A stretch of 64,000 bases of DNA from contig CASDRU010000010.1 of the NCBI GenBank assembly GCA_949283305.1, forward strand, positions 1-64,000, given 5' to 3'. Shown piece by piece: positions 51,543 to 61,011 of this stretch. Below the pieces are notes generated by a model. The model was given only the letters and a program-made list of their open reading frames with translations, was not told the origin of the DNA and searched no databases. The translations under genes were made by a program, and so were the position numbers. Each line of letters starts with the position of its first letter. Position 1 is the stretch's first letter. The stretch is from an uncultured Spirochaetales bacterium. GTDB lineage: Bacteria; Spirochaetota; Spirochaetia; Sphaerochaetales; Sphaerochaetaceae.

Positions 51543-52904
51543 ATGAGTACAACCAGAATAGTCTCAATCACACTTAATGACTTTAAAAACGTTAAGAAGG
51601 GAAGCATAATAATGCCCCGTTATATAAAGGGCGGAGAAAAGAACAGGGATATCCTGGGAATATACGGGCAGAACGGCAGCGGAAAGACTGCGATAATCGA
51701 TGCTCTGTTCATCCTGCAAAAAATAATGAGCGGCTTTCCTCTCCCGGAGCGCAGCAGGAATTACATCAACATAGAAAGCTCTTCGTTCTCTTTATCTCTT
51801 ACTCTGGATATTTCTCCTTTTTTCTACACATATTCAGTCACTATTTCAAAAGACAACGGCAAAGCATATATTTCCAAGGAAACGCTTTTCATGAAAGAGC
51901 AAGGCAAAAGAGAAACCATACTTGCATCATACTCACGCGAGGACAGAAAGATTTCCCCTTCTTCTGCTCTGAAGAAAATATGCGCAGATGACAAGGAAAA
52001 AGAACTTGATCTTCATGTCTCCTCCCGCCTTATGGAAAAGAACAATGAGAGTTTCCTGTTTGGAAACGACACGGCATTCTCCCTTCTCTCATCTTCTGGC
52101 TATGAGGAACTGAAAAAAGCGCTTACTGATATAAAGGATTATGCTGACAGCAACCTGATTGTCCTCTCTGCAAAAGAAAGCGGGCTTTCTAGTGACTACC
52201 ACATGATGCTCACATACCAGAAAAAGGAAAACGGCGAGATAAAGAAAGGAACAATGAGCATAGATCTGAACAAGCCAGCGCTCCTTTCAAAGGATGAAAG
52301 AAGGACTCTTGGAAGAATCATAGCAGAAATGAACAGAGTACTTTCTGCTGTAGTGCCCCACCTTGTTCTTTCTGTATACGATGCAGGAAAAGAACTTACA
52401 GAAGAAGGAGAGAGTGCATGCCGCGTTGAGCTAGTATCGCTTAAAAACGGAAAGGCAATCCCTCTCAGATACGAGTCGGAGGGAATAATAAAGATAATCA
52501 GCCTAGTGAACCTCCTTCTCTTTGTCTACAACAATCCTTCTGTATGCCTTGTGATTGATGAATTTGATGCTTCAATCTTTGAATATCTGCTTGGAGAGAT
52601 AGTCCTCATATTCTCGAAAAATGCGCTGGGGCAGCTCATCTTCACAAGCCACAACCTCAGGATCCTTGAGATGATAGACAAGGACAACATCATATTCAGC
52701 ACTTCAAACGCAGAAAACCGCTACATCAGAATGACAGGATCCAGGAGGGCAAATCTGAGGGACCGCTATATAAGCAGCATCCTGCTTGGCGGAAGTAAGG
52801 AAAACATGTACGAAGAGACTGACACATATGAGATTGGAAAGGCACTCAAGGACGCCTGGGTGAAATATGATGAAGAGGAAGAAACTGATACTCTTCATAG
52901 TTGA
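51543..52904 (+). CDS. AAA_15-type ATPase of a two-gene putative defence module
   Basis: 453 residues, SMC/OLD-like ABC ATPase. ITLNDFKNVKKGSI is the opening strand. Walker A is GQNGSGKT (42-49). Walker B VCLVIDEFDAS has Asp339 and Glu340, and TSHN is the H-loop. Between them lies an insertion of roughly 250 residues rather than a long coiled coil. ABC ATPases of this type pair with a TOPRIM or nuclease effector in several anti-phage systems (PARIS, AbiL, Gabija, retron-linked OLD). A GTG four codons upstream could start the frame, but GGAG is spaced 6 bases from the chosen ATG. It overlaps the downstream gene by 38 bases. Confidence 0.82.
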   Translation: MSTTRIVSITLNDFKNVKKGSIIMPRYIKGGEKNRDILGIYGQNGSGKTAIIDALFILQKIMSGFPLPERSRNYINIESSSFSLSLTLDISPFFYTYSVTISKDNGKAYISKETLFMKEQGKRETILASYSREDRKISPSSALKKICADDKEKELDLHVSSRLMEKNNESFLFGNDTAFSLLSSSGYEELKKALTDIKDYADSNLIVLSAKESGLSSDYHMMLTYQKKENGEIKKGTMSIDLNKPALLSKDERRTLGRIIAEMNRVLSAVVPHLVLSVYDAGKELTEEGESACRVELVSLKNGKAIPLRYESEGIIKIISLVNLLLFVYNNPSVCLVIDEFDASIFEYLLGEIVLIFSKNALGQLIFTSHNLRILEMIDKDNIIFSTSNAENRYIRMTGSRRANLRDRYISSILLGGSKENMYEETDTYEIGKALKDAWVKYDEEEETDTLHS

Positions 52905-53565
52905 AGGGTCGACTGATGAGAATGCTCTGTACCCTATAATGCGCTCTTTCTTTCCAGATGCGATTGTGAAATTCCATGTAGCACATGGAGATCTGATGCT
53001 GGATGCAGACAAGAGTGAGGATCCTCTCAATCTGATAAGGCGAATAGTCGCACAGGAAAGAAAGCGCTATGGCCTCAAGATGTCTGACATCCTGTCAGTA
53101 TTTGAGATAATAGACACGGACGGAGCATTTTCCGACTCCTCTTTTGTCATATTTAAAGAGGACGCAAACAAGGCAGAATACACAGAAGATGCAATCTACA
53201 CAGCACACAGGCTGTCATTCTTGCAACGAAACAGGAAGAAAAGCAGAAACGCAAACCTTCTGAGCATGGCAAGATTGCTGACAGATGAGATCCCATACCG
53301 TCTTTATTATATGTCAAGAAATCTTGAACATGCCCTCTTTGATATAGCAGAAAGCGTCAGCGACAACAGGAAGACGAATCTTTCCGATCATTTTTCTGAT
53401 GAAGTCAGAAATCATATTGCCTTCATATCGTTTCTTGAAAAGGAAGGCCTTGTTGAGAAAATCAATTACACACAGAGCTGGGAACTGATAAACAGAAATA
53501 ATGAATCGCTGAAAAGACACACGAACATATATCTGCTTTTTTATGAGTTCAGATACCTTTCTTAG
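52867..53565 (+). CDS. TOPRIM-like putative effector partnered with the AAA ATPase
   Basis: 232 residues. [15 protein letters not shown] (7-21) with Glu13 matches the first TOPRIM motif of OLD-type nucleases, and [12 protein letters not shown] (79-90) with Asp83 and Asp85 the second, metal-binding DxD motif. The C-terminal half ([36 protein letters not shown]) is helical and not recognised. No signal peptide or membrane segment. In comparable two-gene systems the TOPRIM protein is the nuclease released or activated by the ATPase. That role is inferred here from gene pairing and motifs only. Its stop overlaps the serine dehydratase stop by 4 bases. Confidence 0.72.
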   Translation: MMKRKKLILFIVEGSTDENALYPIMRSFFPDAIVKFHVAHGDLMLDADKSEDPLNLIRRIVAQERKRYGLKMSDILSVFEIIDTDGAFSDSSFVIFKEDANKAEYTEDAIYTAHRLSFLQRNRKKSRNANLLSMARLLTDEIPYRLYYMSRNLEHALFDIAESVSDNRKTNLSDHFSDEVRNHIAFISFLEKEGLVEKINYTQSWELINRNNESLKRHTNIYLLFYEFRYLS

Positions 53566-54764
53566 AGCTCATATACGCGGGCCAGTCCTCCCATGCTTGT
53601 CTCCCTATAGAGGGATGGAAGAGCATGCCCTGTCTCCATCATGACTTCAACAACATCGTCAAAAGAAATCTTGTGCCTTCCATCCCCAACAATGGCAAAG
53701 GAAGAATGATCGATAGCTCTCATGCAGGCAAATCCGTTTCTCTCAATGCATGGAATCTGGACAAGACCCTTAAGAGGGTCGCATGTAAGACCAAGATGGT
53801 GCTCAAGCCCCATTTCCGCAGCATATTCTATCTGATATATTGTTCCGCCAAGAAGCTGTGTGACTGCAGCGCCCGCCATTGCGCATGCAACCCCTATTTC
53901 TCCCTGGCATCCGACTTCTGCTCCGCTTATCGATCCGTTTGCCTTGACGATATTGCCGACCATGCCGGCTGTAAGAAGTGCCCTGAGTATCCTTTTCTCT
54001 GGTATGTCGTATTCTTTCTGGATGTAGTAAAGAGCTCCGGGAAGAACTCCGCAGCTTCCGCATGTGGGGGCTGTGACTATCCTGCCTCCCGCGGCATTCT
54101 CCTCGCTTACTGCAAGCGCGTATGAATGGGCGACAAGAGTGTTTCCAAGAGCCCCTGCCATGTTCATTGCCTGTTCGTGGACAAGGCATGCCTTTCTGGC
54201 AAGCTTGAGTCCGCCGGGAAGCACTCCCTCATTCTCAAGACCTCTTTTTATGGCATCCTTCATTACATTCCAGACATTCTCCATGTATGAGAGGATCTCT
54301 TCTCCCTCGAACTTGAGTGCAACCTCCCAGAGCTGATAGCCCTCGCTGTCGCAATATTTCAGAAGCTCTTCCATGTTTGAGAACGCAGATGAGGGATAAA
54401 CTTCCTCTGCCTTCTTCTCCTCTTCTCCCTCTCGGACAATCTTGCCGCCTCCGGTTGAATAATATGTCTCGCTTGCACTGTCATCCGCGGCCTTTATTCT
54501 CAGGCAGTTCGGATGATAAGCCTTGAATATATCTGCATTCCAGTAGATCTCGACATCTATGCCCCTGTCTTTGAACACATCTCTTATCGCCTTGTCGGTA
54601 AGATGGCCCTTGCCTGTTGCCGCAAGGGAGCCATAAAGGTCAGCGACAGCACTCTTTACATCGGGATGACGGGAAATGAAATCCTCACATGCTTTTCTGG
54701 GGCCCATTGTATGGCTGCTGCTGGGACCGTATCCTATGTTATATAGCTCCCTTAATGATTCCAT
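53562..54764 (-). CDS. sdaA: L-serine ammonia-lyase, iron-sulfur-dependent, single chain
   Basis: 400 residues. It converts L-serine to pyruvate and ammonia. The N-terminal beta-type domain begins [22 protein letters not shown], which holds the SSSHT signature. The C-terminal alpha domain has [12 protein letters not shown] and [19 protein letters not shown], whose cysteines bind a 4Fe-4S cluster. The product feeds pyruvate:ferredoxin oxidoreductase. TTGAAA-N17-CATAAT precedes the ATG by 7 bases with no ribosome site, so the mRNA is probably leaderless although the gene lies 19 bases after the lipoprotein. Confidence 0.95.
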   Translation of the reverse strand: MESLRELYNIGYGPSSSHTMGPRKACEDFISRHPDVKSAVADLYGSLAATGKGHLTDKAIRDVFKDRGIDVEIYWNADIFKAYHPNCLRIKAADDSASETYYSTGGGKIVREGEEEKKAEEVYPSSAFSNMEELLKYCDSEGYQLWEVALKFEGEEILSYMENVWNVMKDAIKRGLENEGVLPGGLKLARKACLVHEQAMNMAGALGNTLVAHSYALAVSEENAAGGRIVTAPTCGSCGVLPGALYYIQKEYDIPEKRILRALLTAGMVGNIVKANGSISGAEVGCQGEIGVACAMAGAAVTQLLGGTIYQIEYAAEMGLEHHLGLTCDPLKGLVQIPCIERNGFACMRAIDHSSFAIVGDGRHKISFDDVVEVMMETGHALPSLYRETSMGGLARVYEL

Positions 54765-54771
54765 ATGCAGG

Positions 54772-54800
54772 ATTATGACTTATTTAAAACCATTTTTCAA
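54772..54800 (-). promoter_or_regulatory. sdaA promoter, leaderless configuration
   Basis: On the minus strand TTGAAA (54795-54800), 17 bases, CATAAT (54772-54777), 7 bases, ATG. The -35 box lies inside the end of the upstream lipoprotein gene. Confidence 0.7.
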
Positions 54801-55506
54801 TCTTGGATATCTTTTCCAGCTTCTGTCCGTCTGAAAGCACCAGGAGTGTAAGCATCCTGTCCTCCTCGATGTTGAGAAAGCGGTATACGCCCTCATAGAG
54901 CTTTACTGTCTTTTCATTCTCATCTCCGCTGATTCTGATGTCATCGACATATGGATTCTCGCTTTGCCAGAGGCCCTCAGAAAGACTTTCAATCCTGATT
55001 TCAAAAAGAGTGGCTTCAATTTCGCTTTTCTCATCAAGGATGCCGCCTTCAAGAGCAGAGAGAAAGAGAGCTTTGTCTATTGATGAGAAATCTGGATAAA
55101 GCTCTTCCAGAGATGAAAGGCAAAGGGATCTTACTATCCCGCTTCTGTATGTGGAAACAGACAATAGAAAATCCATAAGGCTTCCTCTTGTGTATGTAAA
55201 ATACACTTCCTTTTTGCTACCCGGCTCATAATAAGACCCAAGCGGCGCATAGTTTTCTGCAGGATAGAGAGCAAGTATGACAGTTGACCCCTTTTTCACT
55301 TTTACAGGAACTCTCTTTGTCCCGACAGGAACAGAAATATTTCTTATTTCACTTCCTGTGAAAACACGGAGCGTGTATCTTATGCTTTCACCACTCATAT
55401 CCTCAAGAGGTATGATGGAGGGAATGACTGCAACAATTTCCTCTTCTATATCCAGAGTGCAGGAGATGATTACAAATGGCAGAAAAATAACAGCAAGAAG
55501 TCTCAT
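54784..55506 (-). CDS. Lipoprotein of unknown function
   Basis: 240 residues. The short signal MRLLAVIFLPFVIISC has lipobox Cys16. The mature protein starts with a beta-sandwich-like section (YTLRVFTGSEIRNISVPVGTKRVPVKVKKGS), suggesting a carboxypeptidase-regulatory or Ig-like fold, and ends with a helical and beta region without known motifs. It follows DUF4416 by 15 bases and is probably the last gene of the DAHP synthase fusion operon, apart from read-through into sdaA. Likely periplasm-facing or surface-exposed. Confidence 0.75.
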   Translation of the reverse strand: MRLLAVIFLPFVIISCTLDIEEEIVAVIPSIIPLEDMSGESIRYTLRVFTGSEIRNISVPVGTKRVPVKVKKGSTVILALYPAENYAPLGSYYEPGSKKEVYFTYTRGSLMDFLLSVSTYRSGIVRSLCLSSLEELYPDFSSIDKALFLSALEGGILDEKSEIEATLFEIRIESLSEGLWQSENPYVDDIRISGDENEKTVKLYEGVYRFLNIEEDRMLTLLVLSDGQKLEKISKIEKWF

Positions 55507-55521
55507 GCAAGAAGAGAAACC

Positions 55522-56058
55522 TTACTTTTCCTCCTGCGCACCCTCTTTCCTCAATTTTTTGTATATTTCCCTGATTTTCATCAGCTCATTCTGGATTTTC
55601 TTGTCCTTGTAATCAGAATATGTCCAGGAAAAACTCTCATAGCCTGAGCGATGATATATAAGCGTCACTTCTGCATAAAGATTATGCCCTATCGCAATAC
55701 GGTGCGCTCTGTTCTTTGTCGTTGCAAGAATGATGTTTGAAATTCCCATGAGCCCGGGGTCGAGATTTATCTTCCTCTTTCCATCCTCTGAATATCTTTT
55801 TTCAATCTCATTTGAAAAAAGCTTTGCCTGCGCCAGGCAATCCGGCATTACAAGGCGTTCAAATGCAAGGAAGAATCTCTTTATCCCCTCTCCCATCTCA
55901 TCTATATAATAATCCGTGTAATTGAAGTCGAAATCGGGAGAGGTATAGACAATTCTTCCCCATCGCTCTTCAAGCTCCTCCTTCAGCGAAGAAGGAAAAC
56001 CTCGGCTTGTCAGAACGCCGCAGAAAAGAAGGGACGGCTCATACTTTCTTTCTTCCAT
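55522..56058 (-). CDS. DUF4416 family protein
   Basis: 178 residues with the DUF4416 pattern: PSLLFCGVLTSR near the start, WGRIVYTSPDFDFNYTDYY, and a strongly conserved block INLDPGLMGISNIILATTKN followed by RAHRIAIGHNLYAEVTLIYH. The family occurs in spirochaetes and several anaerobes and has no known function. The INLDPG block and a charged pocket hint at nucleotide or phosphate binding, but this is a guess. TGATG overlap couples it to the aromatic biosynthesis fusion upstream. Confidence 0.8.
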   Translation of the reverse strand: MEERKYEPSLLFCGVLTSRGFPSSLKEELEERWGRIVYTSPDFDFNYTDYYIDEMGEGIKRFFLAFERLVMPDCLAQAKLFSNEIEKRYSEDGKRKINLDPGLMGISNIILATTKNRAHRIAIGHNLYAEVTLIYHRSGYESFSWTYSDYKDKKIQNELMKIREIYKKLRKEGAQEEK

Positions 56059-57968
56059 CAGTGATTCTTCTCAAAAACTCCATGAAGGACAAAGGATGTT
56101 GTCTCCGCCTTTATATCATCAAGGCAGGAATAGAGCACGCTGTCCTTTTCAAACTCCACCTCGATAAACAGAGAATACTCCCAAGGCCTGCCGAGAATAG
56201 GACGGGACTCAAGCTTCTTCATGTTCATATTGTTCTTCTTGAAGATATCAAGGACCTTTAGAAGAGAGCCTGCTTCATCTGCAACTGTAATGCTCATTGC
56301 AGCCATGTCCGGCTTGCCGCGTGAAAGGAACTCCTCAAGATTCTCCTGCATGGAAATCACATAGAATCTTGTATAGTTCTTCGGGTCTGTTTCTATTCCT
56401 GTCGCAAGAATTTCCATGTCGTTATATTTTGCGGCAGGGCTTCCTGCAATGGCCGCAGCATCCATCATTTTCTCTTTCTTTATGTACGTGACTGCACCCG
56501 CCGTGTCAAAGAAAGGAATGCGCTCAGCCTTCTCAAAATGCCTGTCAAGGTATTCCTTGCACTGTGCAAGCCCCTGCGGGTGGGAATATATTTTCCTTAT
56601 ATCCTCGCTTTCAACACCTTTGTTGACAATAAGGTTATGAATGATCCTTACCTGGATTTCGCCGGCAACGCGCACATCCTTATGAAGGCGCAAGAGATCT
56701 ATGTTCTCATAGATCGTGCCTCCTAGAGTGTTCTCAACCGGTATTACCCCGTACTTGACTTCCTTCTTTCTCAGAGCATCAAAGACAGCGCGGAAAGTCT
56801 CGCAAGGCTTCACCTTCTCTTCCTCTGAAAACAGCATTCTGACAGCAAGCTCGCTGAATGCACCCCGCTCTCCCTGGAAAGCAACAATGTCTTCAGCCTT
56901 ATCTGTAAGCGCAGCACTCTCTTCATTTATCGTGGAGGGAACAAAGCGAGGTATCTTCTCAAGTGCTTTGTTCACCACAGGGCAGAGTGCCTCGATATCC
57001 CTCATCAGTTTCTCAAACTGCTCAGGAAGAAGGGACTGAGGTCCGTCTGAGAGTGCGCATTCAGGATGATCATGCACCTCTACCATTATGCCGCTTGCTC
57101 CCCCTGCAATTAGGGAAAGAGCCATTGGAGAGACCATATCCCTGATTCCTGTTGCATGGGACGGGTCCCCTATAACAGGAAGATGTGTGAGCTTCTGCAC
57201 AACTGGAATTGCAGAACAGTCCAGAGTGTTCCTCGTAGCTTTTTCAAATGTCCTTATTCCTCTTTCGCAGAGCACGACCTGGTCTGTTCCGCTTGCCATA
57301 AGATACTCAGCCGCCATAAGCCATTCTTCTATTGTGGCAGAAAGTCCTCTCTTTAAAAGAACAGGCATTCCGGTCTTTCCCACTTCCTTTAAAAGCTCGA
57401 AGTTCTGCATGTTTCTTGCTCCGATCTGGAACATGTCGACATATTTGGCCATAGTGGGAACATCTTTAGGACTCACGACCTCGCTTGTTATAGGAAGGCC
57501 GTATGCATCTCCTGCTTTCTTCAAGAGCCTGAGCCCTTCTTCTCCAAGGCCCTGGAATGAATAGGGGCTTGTTCTTGGCTTGTAAGCCCCTCCCCTGAGA
57601 ATCACAGCCCCAGCTTCCCTTACCTTCTTTGCAATGCGCATTATCTGCTCTTCGCTCTCAACGGCGCAGGGCCCTGCGATGACAGCAATCCTGTTTCCTC
57701 CGATGCTGACATTCTTCAGCTTTACTATCGTATCCTCTTTTTTCAGCTCACGGGATGCAAGCTTGTAAGGTTTGCTGATCGGAATTACTTTTGACACCCC
57801 TTCCATCAGCTCTATGCTTCTCGGATCCAGACGGGATAATCCCACTGCTCCGAACACTGTCTCTTCCTTTCCGACTATTTCCTTTACAATGTAGCCATTG
57901 TCTTTCAGATGTTTCTTTATCTTGGCTTTATCAGAATCTGCTATGTCTTTCTTTAAGATGATAATCAT
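56058..57968 (-). CDS. Fused DAHP synthase - prephenate dehydratase
   Basis: 636 residues joining the first committed step of the shikimate pathway to the phenylalanine branch. Residues 1-70 are a ferredoxin-like regulatory domain. Residues about 90-345 are a type I-beta DAHP synthase with AGPCAVES, KPRTSPYSFQG, LLKRG, GDPSHATG and DGPQSL. Residues about 355-530 are prephenate dehydratase with FQGERGAFSE, PVENTLGGTI and TRFYVIS. Residues about 540-630 are an ACT domain with the phenylalanine-sensing ESRP. Feedback control of the whole protein by phenylalanine is likely. No chorismate mutase domain is present. The ATG at 57968 was chosen because a ferredoxin-like domain starts MIIILKKD; an upstream start adds 13 unlike residues. 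Confidence 0.92.
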   Translation of the reverse strand: MIIILKKDIADSDKAKIKKHLKDNGYIVKEIVGKEETVFGAVGLSRLDPRSIELMEGVSKVIPISKPYKLASRELKKEDTIVKLKNVSIGGNRIAVIAGPCAVESEEQIMRIAKKVREAGAVILRGGAYKPRTSPYSFQGLGEEGLRLLKKAGDAYGLPITSEVVSPKDVPTMAKYVDMFQIGARNMQNFELLKEVGKTGMPVLLKRGLSATIEEWLMAAEYLMASGTDQVVLCERGIRTFEKATRNTLDCSAIPVVQKLTHLPVIGDPSHATGIRDMVSPMALSLIAGGASGIMVEVHDHPECALSDGPQSLLPEQFEKLMRDIEALCPVVNKALEKIPRFVPSTINEESAALTDKAEDIVAFQGERGAFSELAVRMLFSEEEKVKPCETFRAVFDALRKKEVKYGVIPVENTLGGTIYENIDLLRLHKDVRVAGEIQVRIIHNLIVNKGVESEDIRKIYSHPQGLAQCKEYLDRHFEKAERIPFFDTAGAVTYIKKEKMMDAAAIAGSPAAKYNDMEILATGIETDPKNYTRFYVISMQENLEEFLSRGKPDMAAMSITVADEAGSLLKVLDIFKKNNMNMKKLESRPILGRPWEYSLFIEVEFEKDSVLYSCLDDIKAETTSFVLHGVFEKNH

Positions 57969-58070
57969 AGATAAATTCCTATTCTTTTTGTTTTCTTTGG
58001 TCAACAATCAGAACATGTAGAGATATTCTTTTACTGACTTTTTCTTCTTTTCCTGTTAATAATTCAAGAT

Positions 58071-58733
58071 ATGGAAAGACTCTCTTTTGATCTTCTTTTT
58101 ACTCTTGTAAACGAAAAGCTTGAGAAAGAAGGGATCCCCCTTCCTTCAGTCAGCCAGATAGCGCTGACTGGAAGAGATGCTTACAAAATCCTTTTTTCAA
58201 CCATCCTCTCTTTAAGGACAAAGGATGCTGTGACCATTGAAGCCTCCAGGCGCCTCTTTGAAAAAGCAGATGACATAAAAGCCTTCTCTTCCCTCGATGA
58301 GGAGACTGTCTCTGCACTCATCTATCCTGTTGCGTTTTATAAGAGAAAGGCTTCATCTCTCAAGAAAATTGCAGAGATAATAATAGAAGATTATGACGGA
58401 GAAGTTCCTTCCACCATGGAAGCACTCCTTTCTCTTCCTTCAGTTGGCTTAAAGACAGCAAGCCTCACGCTGAATCTTGCATACGGAATCAATGCAATCT
58501 GTGTGGACTGCCATGTGCACCAGGTTTTGAACCGTCTTGGCCTTGTGGACACAAAAAGTGCGGATGAGACAGAAAAGGTGCTCAGGAAAATTCTTGATGA
58601 GAAATACTGGATTCCGCTTAACGAGCGCCTTGTTATGTTCGGTCAGAGGATATGCACGCCAGTATCTCCTTTCTGCTCAGCTTGCCCGCTTGAGAGATAC
58701 TGCGCTAAAAAAGGTGTCAGGAAATCAAGATGA
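58071..58733 (+). CDS. nth: Endonuclease III
   Basis: 220 residues. Base-excision repair glycosylase/AP lyase. The helix-hairpin-helix LPSVGLKTASLTLNLAYG contains the catalytic lysine, and VDCHVHQVLNRLGL has the catalytic aspartate. The iron-sulfur loop is complete: Cys-x6-Cys-x2-Cys-x5-Cys in CTPVSPFCSACPLERYC. No ribosome site is visible, and an AATAAT sequence 7 bases before the ATG could serve a leaderless mRNA. The stop abuts that of the convergent envelope operon. Confidence 0.95.
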   Translation: MERLSFDLLFTLVNEKLEKEGIPLPSVSQIALTGRDAYKILFSTILSLRTKDAVTIEASRRLFEKADDIKAFSSLDEETVSALIYPVAFYKRKASSLKKIAEIIIEDYDGEVPSTMEALLSLPSVGLKTASLTLNLAYGINAICVDCHVHQVLNRLGLVDTKSADETEKVLRKILDEKYWIPLNERLVMFGQRICTPVSPFCSACPLERYCAKKGVRKSR

Positions 58734-59777
58734 TCACCAGCCGAGAGAGACAGCAAGGGCAAGATAGTCCTGCCTCTCTCCCTTCAAAACAGGTGAATAT
58801 GTCTTTATTCCATATGCAAGATCAAGACGAAGGACAAAAAGATCTAGAAATGCTCTGTAATTCATATAGCCTTTAAGACACTCTGCTTCAAAGCCGAGTG
58901 CGTCAAAAAGAACAAAGCCGGCCCGGACAGCCATCATATCCGCAAAAGTCACTCCTTCATTTACAAACGGAGAGAGTGTATCAACAAGCGAGAGCTCTGC
59001 ATAAAGGGAAAAATGCTTCCACTCTTTCTTCCAGCCTGCACTAATATCAAGGGAAGGCAGGAGGAAGAAGGATTCATCTGATGAGAGTGTGTAGTCAAAC
59101 ACGCTGTATAAAGCCAGAGTCGTGAAAAACCCATAAGGAAGATAAACAGATGCAGATAAATCAAGAGGCGCAGAAAAATACCAGGAGACAGGCACATCCT
59201 GCTCAAAGAAAGATAAAAGAGCATCAGGCTCTCCTGCATTAATCCTTCTTACAATGTCCTTGATGCTCTCTGCTCCTATTCCATTTATCTTCCCTCCTTC
59301 TGCATTCATCATGCTGGCTCTTATGTGCGGAGCAAAGCTGAAGATGATAATCACATCATCGGAAACAGAGAAGGGAAAAGTGAAGGAAGAAGATATGTCC
59401 AGGCTCATAAAGAGAGAGAATGTGGAACTTATGTCACTGTATCCTGATTTTAAAAGACGGGCATCAAGGACTGCATGAAAGTCATAGTCAGAAACTGAAA
59501 ATCCTGTTTCTGCACCAAGGGATAAAATATCCCTCACACCTGGAGGAATGTTGTTTATAAAGCCGATAAGAACATCCTCCATCGCACCGTTTTCAAAAAT
59601 GTTCCTGTTGTCATAAATATTGTAAACGCGCATTGAAAGCTGAGGAACTGTGAGAGAGAATTCACTGCTGTCTCTCATCTCGTTTTCACGGCTGTAATAG
59701 AAATAAGTTTCTGTCTCTGAGGAAAACAGAGGAAAAAGACATGTAAACATGAGCAGAATTAAAACAGTCTTTCTCAT
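58734..59777 (-). CDS. Putative outer-membrane beta-barrel protein
   Basis: 347 residues. The signal peptide MRKTVLILLMFTCLFPLFSS is cleaved before Glu/Thr. The remainder alternates hydrophobic and polar residues in many short strands (SWYFSAPLDLSASVYLPYGF, FSLYAELSLVD, AVRAGFVLFDA) and ends LALAVSLGW, a terminal aromatic typical of barrel proteins recognised by BamA. I cannot name the family. It is translationally coupled (ATGA) to the preceding lipoprotein gene, so the two probably work together at the outer membrane. Confidence 0.65.
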   Translation of the reverse strand: MRKTVLILLMFTCLFPLFSSETETYFYYSRENEMRDSSEFSLTVPQLSMRVYNIYDNRNIFENGAMEDVLIGFINNIPPGVRDILSLGAETGFSVSDYDFHAVLDARLLKSGYSDISSTFSLFMSLDISSSFTFPFSVSDDVIIIFSFAPHIRASMMNAEGGKINGIGAESIKDIVRRINAGEPDALLSFFEQDVPVSWYFSAPLDLSASVYLPYGFFTTLALYSVFDYTLSSDESFFLLPSLDISAGWKKEWKHFSLYAELSLVDTLSPFVNEGVTFADMMAVRAGFVLFDALGFEAECLKGYMNYRAFLDLFVLRLDLAYGIKTYSPVLKGERQDYLALAVSLGW

Positions 59778-60577
59778 TTCAGAAGCTCTCCCAGGCTGTC
59801 AAGATTGAGGATTGAAGAAGATGAGTTAAGGGTGTTTGCTATGCTGTAGAGCTCTGTTACTGCCTCAAGAGCTCTGCTCTGGCGGGAAAAAAGCGTGGAG
59901 ACTATCCACTTCTCAGGATCTTCTCCTATGCTTTTGACATACTCCTCGACATTCATTGATGAAGAAGAGAAATCGAGGAAGACTGACTCTATAAGAATCT
60001 CATAAAGCGACAGGACTGTTTTCTGGACAATCACCACATCAGAAAGCGTTATGTCGCTGCTTCTGATGCTGATGAAAGAGGAAAGAGAATAGTTTTCTGC
60101 ATTCAGAAAAGCAATCAGGTCTTTTGTTGCAGCAATTGCACCTTCATAGCGTTCTTCTGAGGTCTCCAGTTTCAAAGAGAGCATGTCGTTTATATATTCA
60201 ATGTCCTCCCTTCTTTCAAGAGAGAGAATGTCCTTTGATATCTCCTCATCAAGGCCGTTGAAGAAAGAAGGAAAGGAAAGTGTGATTACAAGCCCTTCTC
60301 CTTCTTCGTAATACTTTTCCATGAAAGAAGAAGAAAGGACGGCATAATATATCTTTTTCTTTTCTTCCTTGCTGATGACATCTTTCCCGATAAGATTGTC
60401 TATCGCTTCATCGACATTGACTTTCTTGTCACCGTTTTTTATTGACGCAATCTCCCTGTCGATGGAAACAAAAAGATCCTTGGCTTCTTCGCTTGCCTTT
60501 ATTCTTACAAACAGGTTCTCATAAGGAGAACAGGAAATGAGAAAAAGAGAAAAAAGAAGTACAAGGATCTTCCTCAT
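59774..60577 (-). CDS. Lipoprotein, envelope operon
   Basis: 267 residues from MRKILVLLFSLFLISC, with lipobox Cys16. The start was chosen because it forms a proper lipoprotein signal and overlaps the upstream stop by one base (TGATG); a longer frame would add 16 unlike residues. The mature part is mostly helical and charged, with no catalytic motif recognised. Four-gene-scale coupling (membrane protein, lipoprotein, barrel) suggests one assembly. Function unknown. Confidence 0.75.
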   Translation of the reverse strand: MRKILVLLFSLFLISCSPYENLFVRIKASEEAKDLFVSIDREIASIKNGDKKVNVDEAIDNLIGKDVISKEEKKKIYYAVLSSSFMEKYYEEGEGLVITLSFPSFFNGLDEEISKDILSLERREDIEYINDMLSLKLETSEERYEGAIAATKDLIAFLNAENYSLSSFISIRSSDITLSDVVIVQKTVLSLYEILIESVFLDFSSSSMNVEEYVKSIGEDPEKWIVSTLFSRQSRALEAVTELYSIANTLNSSSSILNLDSLGELLK

Positions 60578-60999
60578 CAGGCAACTATTTTCTTGAATGC
60601 TGATTTTGATGCATTGAGAATGCATGTAAGTATCAGCAGATGATATATGAATGTCTCCATCCAGTAGAAAATCTCTATTCCGCTTATACCCCTGAAGCCA
60701 TAGACAAAATCAGATATCACTATGATGAGAATCCAGACAACTGCTGTCACTATCATGGACCACTTTGTCAGCGATGCTTTTATTGCTCCTGCTGTGAAAA
60801 GCGGGATTATTATGAAAAGCCCGCAAAGAAGGAGAACTATGCCCAAAATGATGTTGACTGTGTTATTGCCGATCTCCCTATAAAGATCATTGCTTCTCTC
60901 TCCGGCAATTCCCTGAATTCCGATACATATGAACAGAAGACCCACAAGGAGCTTCAACAGAAAATCTCCTGCCGCCTTCACACTAGCTTTCTTTGCCAT
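60577..60999 (-). CDS. Small four-helix membrane protein
   Basis: 140 residues, start chosen at MAKKASVKAAG because GGAGG lies 4 bases upstream. Four hydrophobic segments are visible (about 11-30, 43-65, 75-95, 110-130), with a basic N-terminus. The shape resembles small DoxX- or DUF-type inner-membrane proteins, but I do not recognise a family. It is first gene of the operon with a lipoprotein and a putative barrel protein, divergent from pth with 48 bases between start codons. Confidence 0.65.
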   Translation of the reverse strand: MAKKASVKAAGDFLLKLLVGLLFICIGIQGIAGERSNDLYREIGNNTVNIILGIVLLLCGLFIIIPLFTAGAIKASLTKWSMIVTAVVWILIIVISDFVYGFRGISGIEIFYWMETFIYHLLILTCILNASKSAFKKIVA

Positions 61000-61011
61000 A
61001 TTATTCCTCCA

